This document shows, one piece after another, positions 54,901 to 64,000 of a stretch of 64,000 nt of DNA. This stretch comes from Diadema setosum (Eukaryota > Echinodermata > Echinoidea > Diadematoida > Diadematidae): NCBI RefSeq assembly GCF_964275005.1, contig NC_092688.1, forward strand, positions 21,395,903 through 21,459,902. Direction: 5' to 3'. Under the pieces are notes generated by a model. The model searched no databases and was not told the origin of the DNA. It saw only the letters and a program-made list of their open reading frames with translations. A program made the translations under genes and the position numbers. The number at the start of each line of letters is the position of its first letter. Within the stretch, counting starts at the first letter, position 1.

Positions 54901-57430
54901 CACAGGGGCATATCCAGGAATTCCGTCAAGGCGAGGCGCCTTTACAAAATCAAAGGCTGGCGAGACCCTTCCCCCCCCCCCCATTTTCTTATTTACATTT
55001 CTGTTGCGTTAACAAAATATAGACAGGGGGCACCAGAGGGGGATGCGCCCCTCTCGATCCCCGATTGCGTCAACCGCAAATGTCAAAATTGGGTTAATCA
55101 CAGTAATGTCATAACACGTCGACCACAATGTCAAAACGCGTCACAGGGGCGGATCCAGGAATTCCGTAAAGGGGAAGTGCCTTTACAAACTCAAAGGCCA
55201 GCGAATCCCCTCCCCTTTCTTTTTCTTTTTCTTTTTTATTTCTTTTGTTTGACAAAAACAGAGACGGGGAGGGGCCGCCGCGCCCCCTCTAGATCCGCCA
55301 CTGCGTCAACCACAAGTTAATGTCAAAACCCATCATTTGCATTACAGAAGCGGATCCAGGATTTCCGTAAAAGGGATGCGCCTTTACAAAATCAAAGGCT
55401 GGCGAGACCCCCCCCCCCCATTTTCTTATTTTTATTTCTGTTGCGTTAACAAAATATAGACAGGGGGCACCAGAGGGGGATGCGCCCCTCTCGATCCGCG
55501 ATTGCGTCAACCGCAAATGTCAAAATTGGGTTAATCACAAATGTCATAACACGTCGACCACAAATGTCATAACGCGTCGCAGGGGCGGATCCAGGAATAC
55601 CGTAAAAAGGAAGTGCCTTTACAAACTCAAAGGCCAGCGAAGCCCCTCCCCTTTCTTTTTTTCCTTTTTTTTTCTTTCTTTTGTTTTAACAAAAACAGAG
55701 ACGGGGAGGGGCCGCCGCGCCCCCTCTAGATCCGCCACTGCGTCAACCACAAGTTAATGTCAAAACCCTTCATTTGCATTACAGAAGCGGATCCAGAAAT
55801 TCCGTAAAAGGGAGGAGCCTTTACAAAGTCAAAGGCTTCCACATTCCCTCCCCATTTTTTCTTTTTATTTATGTTTAAAAAAATAGAAGGGGGGCACCAT
55901 AGAGGAGTGCGTGCCCTCTCCATCCATGATTGCGTTAACCAATGTCAAAACTCATTGCTTGCATAACAGGGCCGGATCCAGGAATTCCGTAAAGGGGAGG
56001 CGCTTTTACAAAATGAAAGCTGCCGCACCCCTCCCCCCATTTTTCCCTTTTTAGTTTTATTGTTTAAACTAAAGAGAGAGAGAGAGAGAGAGGGGGGTAC
56101 CAGAGGGGGATGCGCCCCCTTTTTGATCCGCGATTGCGTCAACCACAAATGTCAAAACCCATTGCTTGTAATACAGGGGCGGATCCAGGAATTACGTAAA
56201 GGGGGGGGGGGGGCACCTTTACATAATTAAAGCCTGGCGCATCCCCCCTATCCTTTTCTTATTATTCATGTTGTTTTGAAGAAAATAAAGAGAGGGAACA
56301 CCAGAGGGGGATGCGCCCGTCTCGATCCGCGATTGCGTTAACCATAAATATCAAAACTAATTGCTTGCATTACAGGGGCGGATCCAGGAATTCCGTAAAG
56401 GGGAGGCGCCTTTACAAAATTAAAGCTGCCGCACCCACCCCCATTTTTCCCCTTTTTAGTTTTATTGTCTTAACTAAAGAGAGAGAGAGAGGGGGAGCAC
56501 CAGAGGGGGATGCGCCCCCTTCTCGATCCGCGATTGCGCAAACCACAAGTGTCAAAACTCACTGCTTGTAATACAGGGGCGGATCCAGGAATTACGTAAA
56601 GGGGGGGGGGGGCACCTTTACTAAAGCCTAGCGCATTCCCCCCCATCATTTTGTTATTATTTATGTTGTTTTGAAGATTTTTTTCTTCTTTTTATTTATG
56701 TTGGGTTGTTGTTTTTCTAAAGAAAGGGGGCACATGAGAGGGATGCGCCCCCTCACGATCCATGATTGCCTGGATTCCTGGATACAGGAATTCCGTAAAG
56801 GGGAGGCGCCTTTACAAAATTAAAGCTGCTGCACCCCCTCCCCATTTCCCCTTATAGTTTTATTGTTTTAACTGAAAGAGAGAGAGAGAGAGAGAGAGAA
56901 GGGGGCACCAGAGAGGATGCGCCCCCTTCTCGATCCGCGATTGCGTCAACCACAGATGTCAAAACTCAATGCTTGTAAAACATGGGCGGATCCAGAAATT
57001 ACGTAAAGGGAGGGGGGGGGGGTGGGGGTACCTTTACATAATAAAAGCCTGGCGCACCCCCCATCTTTTTGTTATTATTTATGTTGTTTTGAAGAAAAAA
57101 AAAAAGAGGGGGGCACCAGAGGGGGATGCGCCCGTCTCGATCCCCCATTGCCTCAACCACAATGTCAAAACTCATTGCTTGCATTACAGGGGCGGATTCA
57201 GGAATTCCGTGAAGGGGAGTCGCCTTTACAAAATTAAAACATGCCGCTCCCCCCTATTTTTTTTTTTCCATTTCATTTCTGTTGTTTTAACAACAAAAAA
57301 TAGATAGGGGGCACCAGAGGGGGATGCTCCCACTCTCGATACGCGTTTGCGTCAACGACAAATGTCAAAATTAATTGCTTGCATTACAGGGGCCACGGCG
57401 GCGGGTCCAGGAATTCCGTAAAAATAAAAA
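54901..57430 (+). repeat. Direct array of ~200-bp GGATCCAGGAATTCCG units
   Basis: About twelve units, each with ACAGGGGCGGATCCAGGAAT, GGCGCCTTTACAAAAT, a pyrimidine stretch, GGGGGCACCAGAGGGGGATG and ATTGCGTCAACCACAAATGT. Alternating unit subtypes (GAGACCC and GCACCTTTACATAAT types) suggest higher-order duplication. All open frames here are repeat-derived. Confidence 0.85.
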
Positions 57431-57469
57431 GAAATAAATAAGTTGAGGGGGGTTATGCCAGCCTGTCAT

Positions 57470-58270
57470 TTTGAAAAGACGTCTTTGCGGAATTCCTGGA
57501 CCCGCCCCTGTAATGCAAGCAATGAGTTTTGACATTTGTTTTTGACGCAATCCCGGATCGAGAGGGGACTCATACCTCTCTGGTGCCCCCCCCCTTAAAA
57601 AACAACATGAATAAAAAGAAAAAAAAAAGGTGCGGTAGCTATTTTGTTGTTGTTGTTGTTGTTATTATTGTAGAAACAACACAAATGAAATGAAAAAAAA
57701 AATAGGGCGTGCGGCAGGTTTTAATTTTGTACAGGCGCCTCCCCTTTACGGAATTCCTGGATCCGCCCCTGTAATGCAAGCAATGAGTTCTGACATTTTG
57801 TGGTTGACGAAATCGCGGATCGAGAGGCGGCGCATCACCCCTCTGGTGCCCCCCCCCCTTAAAAAACAACATGAATAAAAAGAAAAAAAATCTTCAAAAC
57901 AACATAAATAATAACAAAAAGATGGGAATGTGCCACTCTTTAGTTAAGGTGCCCCCCCCCTTTACGCAAATCCTGGATCCGCCTCTGTAAGCAATGCGTT
58001 TTGACATTTTTTGTGGTTTATACAGTCGTGGATCGAGAAGGGGGCGCGCATCCCCCTCTGGTGCCCCCTTTCTGTCTCTCTCTCTCTCTCTCTTTAGTTA
58101 AAACAATAAAACTAAAAAGGGGAAATATGGGGTTTTATGTTGTTGTTGTTATCATTATTGTAGAAACAACACAAATGAAATGAAAAAAAAAATAGGGCGT
58201 GCGGCAGGTTTTAATTTTGTAAAGGCGCCTCCCCTTTAAGGAAATCCTGAATCCGCCCCTGTAATGCAAG
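57470..58270 (-). repeat. Inverted array of the same units
   Basis: Three to four units in reverse orientation. The junction with the direct array is near 57435-57480. Confidence 0.8.
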
Positions 58271-58275
58271 CAATG

Positions 58276-59254
58276 TAGTAGGGCAGATATGTAACAAAAA
58301 TTGGTCGAAATGCTCACATCCGGCGGAAAGTATGAAATTTTGCATATAGGGGTATTTTGGGGCGCTGATTTCAAATATTGCCGGATCCAAGAGATCTGAC
58401 CACAGGGTCGACCGCCATTTTGAATTCCAATATGGCCGCCATCACAAAACAAATTCAAAGATCCCTATCTTGAGTTCTGAATGACCTGTGGCACCAAAAT
58501 TTGGTACACATGAGCGTTTTGACACATTGAATTTGATGACAGATTGATTCGGAGTGTCTGACAAACATCGAATGGCCGCCATTTTGAATTCCAATATGGC
58601 CGCCTCGACGAAATATTCAAAATTCCTATCTCGATTTCTAAGTGGTGAGTGACCCTGAAATTAGGTGTAAACAAGTATTTTAACATACTGAGTTAAAATA
58701 TTAACTGATGTGATGTGTCTGACAAACGCAATGCATGCTATTTTGAATTCCAATGTGGCTACGAAGACAAACCTCACGACTAACATTCACGGGCATATCA
58801 AAAAGTGCAGCAAAAAGGAAGCATAATGCACCTTTCACTGACGTCACAATGTAAATACATCAGCGCGCACTCTATCAGTTACAAATGCGCGCTCAATCAG
58901 GTAGCCTAATTTACAAACCCGAGATAGAGATTTTCAACACTCCAACATGGCAAATATGTATAAGAATTCAAATTGGCTGCCGTGCAGCTTGTCAGACATA
59001 TCAAATAAGTCTGTTTTTGAAGTCATCATATCACCATGCTTTTATATATCAAATTCCAATGGCTAATGTCATTTAGAACTGAAGATAGGGATCTTTGACG
59101 GCGGCCATATTTGAATTCAAAATGGCGGCCGACCCCGTGGTCAGATCTCTTGGATCCGGCAATTTTTGAAATCAGCGCCTCAAAATACCCCTATATGCAA
59201 AATTTCATACTTTCCGCCGGATGTGAGCATCTTTTTCACATATCTGCCCCACTA
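58276..59254. mobile_element. 979-bp TIR element related to the foldback element
   Basis: TIRs TAGTAGGGCAGATATGT (left) and TAGTGGGGCAGATATGT (right, complement). They match on inward through CATCCGGCGGAAAGTATG and AAATACCCCTATATGCAAA-type sequence for roughly 150 bp. The ATG duplication (58273-58275, 59255-59257) is confirmed by neighbouring uninterrupted array units reading GCAATGAGTTTTG. It contains AATATGGCCGCC words like the element at 2041. No gene. Confidence 0.85.
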
Positions 59255-59559
59255 ATGAGTTTTGACATTTGTGGTTGACGCAATCATAGATGGAGAGGAT
59301 CCGCCCCTGTGACCCGTTATGACATTAAAGTGGTCGACGTGTTATGACATTTGTGATTAACCCAATTTTGACATTTGCGGTTGACGCAAACGGGGATCGA
59401 GAGGGGGCGCATCCCCCTCTGGTGCCCTCTCTCTATATTTTGTTAACGCAACAGAAATAAAAATAAGAAAATGGAGGGGGGGGGGGAGGGTCTCGCCAAC
59501 CTTTGATTTTGTAAAGGCGCCTCCCCTTGACGGAATTCCTGGATATGCCCCTGTGACGC

Positions 59560-59897
59560 GTTATGACATTTGCAGTAAAATTTGGAAATTTTGACATTTG
59601 TCGTCGATGTGTTATGACATTAGTGGTTAATCCGATTTTGACATTTGTCGTCGACGTGTTATGACATTTGCAGTAAAAATGGAAATTTTGACATTTGTCG
59701 TCGACGTGTTATGACATTAGTGGTTAATCCGATTTTGACATTTGTCGTCGACGTGTTATGACATTAGTGGTCATTATGACATTTGTCGTCGACGTGTTAT
59801 GACATTAGTGGTTGTTATGACATTTGTCGTCGACGTGTTATGACATTAGTGGTTGTTTTAACATTAGTGGTCGATTTTGACCTTAGTGGGCTCTACA
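59560..59897 (-). repeat. Right terminal CGTCGACG array of element C
   Basis: About ten TTTGTCGTCGACGTGTTATG units, inverted relative to the left end. Confidence 0.9.
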
Positions 59898-59902
59898 AGG
59901 TC

Positions 59903-60226
59903 ACCGACATCCAAGTGAAGTGCGAAGTGTGAAGTGCGCGACATTTCCTCAGGACAATCTCACATTTTTCGCAGTTATATTTTCCTCTCTATCGTTTTGT
60001 ATTGGAGACTCACATTTATACATGTTCATGGATTGATTGCTAAGCTGGGAATGTTTTAACGTCTTACATATATCCAGATATAGACGCCTTCTTTACCACG
60101 TCACGGTGTGTACTAACTGAACTCATTTTTACCCATAGTCCCATACATACAGTGTACATTGTTCGTCTGTGCGTTTCATTACCCACGCCGATGAAAATCG
60201 GCAGGGGGTTATGTAAAGGGTTCCCT
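59903..60226. other. Flank, no gene seen
   Basis: 60182-60210 (ACCCACGCCGATGAAAATCG) looks like the left end of another dispersed repeat that continues beyond the MITE as GTTTGTTTGTTTG (60757 on). Confidence 0.4.
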
Positions 60227-60227
60227 A

Positions 60228-60751
60228 CACTGCAGAAAGTCCGGTGTTAAATAGTGAACACCGAGCTGGTGTTAAATTTTCGGTGCTCATTTATGGTGTT
60301 AGATAAACACCTCCGGGTGTTATTTCCAAATTTTAAACTGTTTTTTGAAGAGTTTCTTAGTAACTGCACATCTTGTTGATTTTTAGTTTAAACAAGACGA
60401 TCAAGAATTTTACATTAAAATTTTTGAAAAAATGTGAAAATAAATTTACACCAAAGTAACACCAGCTGGTGTGGTCTCTTATTGAAGCTGGACGGGTGTT
60501 AAATCATTAATATTAACACCAACAAATATCAAATCAACACCATGTGGTGTCATTTTTGAATTAACACCAGTACAGTGTCAAAATAACACCAGGTACAGTG
60601 TCATATTAACACCACGAAGTGTCAGATGAACACTTTTCATCACCATCACTGTGCATTTTTAACACCTGTGGGTGTGGTCCTTTATTGAAGTTTGATCGTT
60701 GTTAGATTTAACACCCGTGGTGTTAAATCTAACACCGATGTTTTTACAGTG
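60228..60751. mobile_element. ACACC-rich MITE
   Basis: CACTGCAGAAA at the left and the complement of CACTGTAAAAA at the right, both next to TA, give a TA target. The interior has about twenty GTGTTA / TAACACC motifs in both orientations. It splits a GTTTG-rich repeat. No gene. Confidence 0.7.
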
Positions 60752-60753
60752 TA

Positions 60754-62105
60754 TGTTTGTTAGTTTGTTTGTTTGTTTGTGTACAAGATAACAAGAGAAC
60801 GGGTAAACGGATTTGCACGAAATGTTCAGGGGATGTTTGGATAATGACAGGAAAGAATCGATTAGATTTTGGTGATAATCGGTTGACCCTTGCAAATTCT
60901 GTGTGACCTTGAAGTTCTGACCCCATGGTATAGTGACCACTCCGAAAATTCCCCGTTTCTCACTTTGCGATTTTCCGCTACCATACGAAAACATACAGAC
61001 TCCCAAACGATCCGTCTTCGCTGCTCAAATGTTCGTAAGAATTCCGAAATTTACGATTAGGCCTATTTGAGGGACTATGTCCTTCTGGATTTATGAAAGT
61101 TCGCTCTCCGTCGTCACAAACTGGCCCGTATTTTGATGATTTTTCAAATTAACATTGATTGTATTTTTCGTTGGAGGAGCATTTGCTCGGTCCCAGTCAC
61201 ACTGCACGATATGCGCGCTCAATGTCAATGCGCGTGCAAGGCCGCTGAAAATGCATCGCGCTCTACCCTGTTGGTGCAAAATTGCATCGGGGACGTTGCG
61301 GCGCCCGTTGGTGACCGAATACTGGTGCAGTAGACATTTGCATTCAGCCCTTGCATTGAATAATTACCGTAGACACTGATCATAGGGGTAATTGCCTAGG
61401 GGGTACGTAAATTTTGTTTTTCTTTTGCGCTTTTGTGGATACCATCAAAGATCGTACACTCATACGACCTTTGATACCATCACACTCTCGGCTTGCTATA
61501 AGCAAAATATCCCGCAAGAAAACGGCGTATTTCTCGATTTTTAGCGCTTTTTCGGCGACCCGTCGCGTAGACAATACTCTTAAAACTGGACTTAATTCGC
61601 GCGCGCTTGGAAAAGTTCCGATTCTGCACTTTTGACGATGGAATTTGGGGTTTTCGATGGATTTTTGGAGGAGACTAAAGGACTTTCGTGTTGTGAATCA
61701 GTGTTCCCGTATGTGAAATGATGTGATTTCTGTGTGATGTGACTGTAGAACCAAAGATCGTAGACTGAAGTGTACGATCTTTGGTAGAACTCACTGGCTG
61801 GTGATAAAGGACACTGGCAATTAAGTGACCGAATTCTGGTAGATGACCGAATGCACAGTATGTTTACCCCGACTTTGTACAAGGCGTGGGTCTGTCGCCT
61901 TTGACGGCCCCTCTCTAGTTACTTCTTTGCTTGGGACATGTATGCCTGCTGCCTATCAATACTGGAACCAATATTCAATTTTTACACGGCGAGGATCACT
62001 GCTCTGTGATATTCACCATCAAGTTTTGCTCTGTAAGTTACAGTAAAAACATTGTGCATATTTTTTTTAACTTATCTATACATTGTTTCTGTGCAATATG
62101 GCGCC
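60754..62105. other. Repeat remnant and probable LINE 5' region
   Basis: 60754-61080 continues an unidentified repeat (GTTTGTTTG, then GTACAAGATAACAAGAGAAC). 61600-62105 precedes ORF1 and may be the 5' untranslated region of the LINE. GATCGTACACT occurs near 61452 and its complement near 61775. No other gene seen. Confidence 0.35.
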
Positions 62106-62766
62106 ATGGTGAAACTTAAACCACTACGGACGAATAAGTGCCGGGGACAACCAGGCACCTCATCCTTCAAATTCAAACTTTCGAAAGGAATCACCACAGA
62201 CAGTGTATCCTATTCTATAGATCTCTTTTCGAAGGTGCATAGCACAGTGCCTGATGAACTTTCTGCCACAGACTTATACGCGGGGGAATTGACACAGATA
62301 TACCCCCGATCTAAACTCCGACATTTGCCGCCATTTTGCCTTGCAAATAACATCAGATAGTGTCAATGACTCGCTTCACTCTTCACGAAACAGTTCAATT
62401 GTGAATCACATACCATCTGACAATGAAGAAAAAAAAAACATCTGTGAAATCTGTGCTCTTAAATTTAAGGGCATTGAACGCATTTTTATGAGGTGTAAAA
62501 GCTTACACTTTCGTGTCGACCAGCTGTCTATGGCTGTGAAAAGAATTCAACATGCTGTCGATGCGCTACTTGACGCTCCCTCTAATGCCAGATGCCCCAC
62601 ACCACCAAAGTCGAATCAAACATCTTCACGAAGGCACATACCTCCCGACAATCAACCCACACCTCACGGTATAGCGAGAAGTCCGCGCCACAACTCATCA
62701 CTTGCTATCCAACAATCTACTCGACCCCCTCCACAACAGTCTCGTCTAGCTACAATGTACGCAACC

Positions 62767-63639
62767 TATGGAAGCAGGAACCCGTCAAAAACATGGATAT
62801 ACGTCGCGTAGCAATTCGAATTACTACGCGACGTAAATGATTACGTCGCGTAGTAATTTGAATTACTACGCGACGTAATTATTTACGTCGCGTAGTAATT
62901 CGAATTGCTACGCGACGTAATTCCGAATTACTGCTCAACGACTAACGCAGCGCATTAACGTAGCGACGTTAAATCAACCAATGGGATCGTTCGTAATAGC
63001 GTGTGCAAAAAACAGGTAGTGAAGCGCATGTAATCCGCTCACTGCGTGCTGGTGAAAACCGGAGCTGACTATTGTACAGCAGGGAGGTGGAAGTTTCTTT
63101 CCACCTGTGTCCCTGCTATACAGCGAGACATATGCCATTTCGTTGACAGTACAATCCTATGATATGTTTATAACCTAAATTATTGGGCCTACATTGTATC
63201 AGAAATATATGTATTCAAGGTAAACCAGCTAACCAAGTACTCTGTACTGACAATCATGCTGTAGGAAATGAGTGTCACAGTAGCCCTTTGGCACGTGCAC
63301 CGTGATGCATCACTGAGCAAATAACGAACGATTTCATTGGTTGATTTAACGTCGCTACGTTAATTCGCTGCGTTAGTCGTTGAGCAGTAATTCGGAATTA
63401 CGTCGCGTTGTAATTATTTACAACACAACGTAATTTATTGCGTCGCGTCGTAATTGGAATTACTACGCGACGTAATCATTTACGTTGCGTAGCATTAGGA
63501 ATAACATCACGACACTAATTCATTTCATGTCGTGAGTACGTTAAGTCGTTGAGCAGTAATTCGGAATTACGTCGCGTAGCAATTCGAATTACTACGCGAC
63601 GTATATCCGTTTTTTTTTTGACGGGCTCCTGCTTCCATA
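62767..63639. mobile_element. Element E1: 873-bp palindromic TIR element
   Basis: Ends TATGGAAGCAGGAACCCGTC and its complement, flanked by GCAACC (62761-62766, 63640-63645). The arms contain perfect self-complementary blocks such as TTACGTCGCGTAGTAATT and its partner. An inner pair, CAACGACTAACGCAGCG (62937) and its complement ending near 63382, encloses a unique centre with a GGAGGTGGAAG / CTTTCCACCT hairpin (63090-63105). No gene. Confidence 0.85.
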
Positions 63640-63688
63640 GCAACCACCCCACATACTCCAACGACCACCTCCGCCTCATCAATACTGG

Positions 63689-63790
63689 TATGGAAGCAGG
63701 AGCCCGTCAAAAACACGGATATACGTCGCGTAGTAATTCGAATTGCTACGCGACGTATATCCATGTTTTTGACGGGCTCCTGCTTCCATA
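63689..63790. mobile_element. Element E2: 102-bp minimal copy of the E family
   Basis: Same ends as E1, reduced to two arms meeting at the palindrome AGTAATTCGAATTGCT. Flanked by TACTGG on both sides (63683-63688, 63791-63796). It lies only 49 bp from E1. Confidence 0.85.
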
Positions 63791-64000
63791 TACTGGCCTG
63801 CATACCGTCCTGACACAACAAATGTGAATCAACCTCACCGTGATACCCAACAGCCCATGTCTAGTTTTGCAATGTTCAACGTACCCCCTCCCAACTTCGC
63901 AGCCCCCCCCCCCCCTCCATCACGACAACGCCCTACTCTTCAACAACCTGCAGCAACAACCCATTCATTCAATACGCGAGTCCGCCCTCCCCGGTATACC

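Larger units (their letters stand above)
54697..59897. mobile_element. Element C: 5.2-kb inverted-array transposon
   Basis: Ends TGTAGAGCCCACTAA and its exact complement (apart from one internal change), flanked by the 5-bp duplication AGGTC (54692-54696, 59898-59902). The terminal arrays are made of AATGTCATAACACGTCGACG units, about seven at the left and ten at the right. Further in are about 200-bp units with GGGGCGGATCCAGGAATTCC, direct from 54900 to 57430 and inverted from 57470 to 58270 and 59265 to 59600. No gene is seen. A TIR element is nested at 58276-59254. Confidence 0.85.
62106..64000 (+). pseudogene. LINE ORF1-like protein, interrupted, runs off window
   Basis: It starts at ATG 62106 in a good context (GCGCCATGG). 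The first frame runs to about 62350 (basic start MVKLKPLRTNKCRG). The next frame, 62341-62766, has ICEICALKFKGIERIFMRC, a possible degenerate PHD-type finger, then a coiled coil (VDQLSMAVKRIQHAVDALL) and a Pro/Gln-rich tail. The tail continues at 63640-63688 and 63797-64000 (PPPNFAAPPPPPSRQ) between two inserted elements. PHD-like fingers with Pro-rich regions occur in ORF1 of some CR1/L2-group LINEs. A frameshift near 62340 and the insertions disable it. Confidence 0.45.

Noticed and set aside
54900..58270. Regularly spaced direct repeats that could recall a CRISPR array
   Set aside because: Units are about 200 bp, divergent and mirrored inside a TIR-bounded element in a eukaryotic context, with no cas genes.

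Overview
This window is eukaryotic, intron-dominated animal DNA made mostly of transposable elements. There are no operons and no long host genes. It contains LINEs, a DIRS-type tyrosine-recombinase retrotransposon, a Gmr1-like Ty3/Gypsy element, Helentron-like elements, many short TIR elements and a tRNA-derived SINE. The frequent AGGCCTA-type words and foldback elements resembling the sea-urchin TU elements suggest a marine deuterostome, most likely an echinoderm. That assignment is an inference; no diagnostic host gene was recognised.

Layout. 1-12031: a Gypsy element with SCAN-like Gag, protease and an RNase H remnant. It is interrupted by a 6.67-kb foldback element (2041-8712), which carries a Helentron-like element (4733-7579), which carries a TIR element with a THAP-like fragment (4765-6627). 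12601-13679: a TTAA MITE with a second MITE inside. 15312-15592: a SINE. 16620-17340: an inverted pair of tRNA-Thr-like repeats. 17430-31610: one CR1/L2-like LINE (minus strand) split by a 10.9-kb element with inverted tandem arrays at its ends (A, 18561-29460). A contains a second inverted-array element (B, 21591-28203), whose core is a mirrored array of about 330-bp units rich in C and G tracts. 32552-34588: a Tc1/IS630-like remnant holding another Helentron-like copy. 36050-37320, 41690-42280 and 43345-45080: further LINE fragments; the first contains a piece of U2 snRNA. 45545-52035: a DIRS element with two Harbinger-type MITEs in its gag region. 53024-54289: two MITE copies sharing a TA tract. 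54697-59897: a third inverted-array element (C) with a nested TIR element. 60228-60751: an ACACC-rich MITE. 62106-64000: a LINE ORF1, running off the window, interrupted by two elements with 6-bp target duplications.

Host coding content: three short plus-strand exons (16007-16123, 39715-39825, 41159-41286) have good splice sites and compatible phases. They suggest one gene of unknown identity whose 23.6-kb intron holds most of the nested mobile DNA.

Target-site duplications and restored reading frames fix the order of many insertions. The most notable theme is that at least three unrelated families (A, B, C) independently have termini built as long inverted tandem arrays. None shows a recognisable transposase, so they must be mobilised in trans or be dead.
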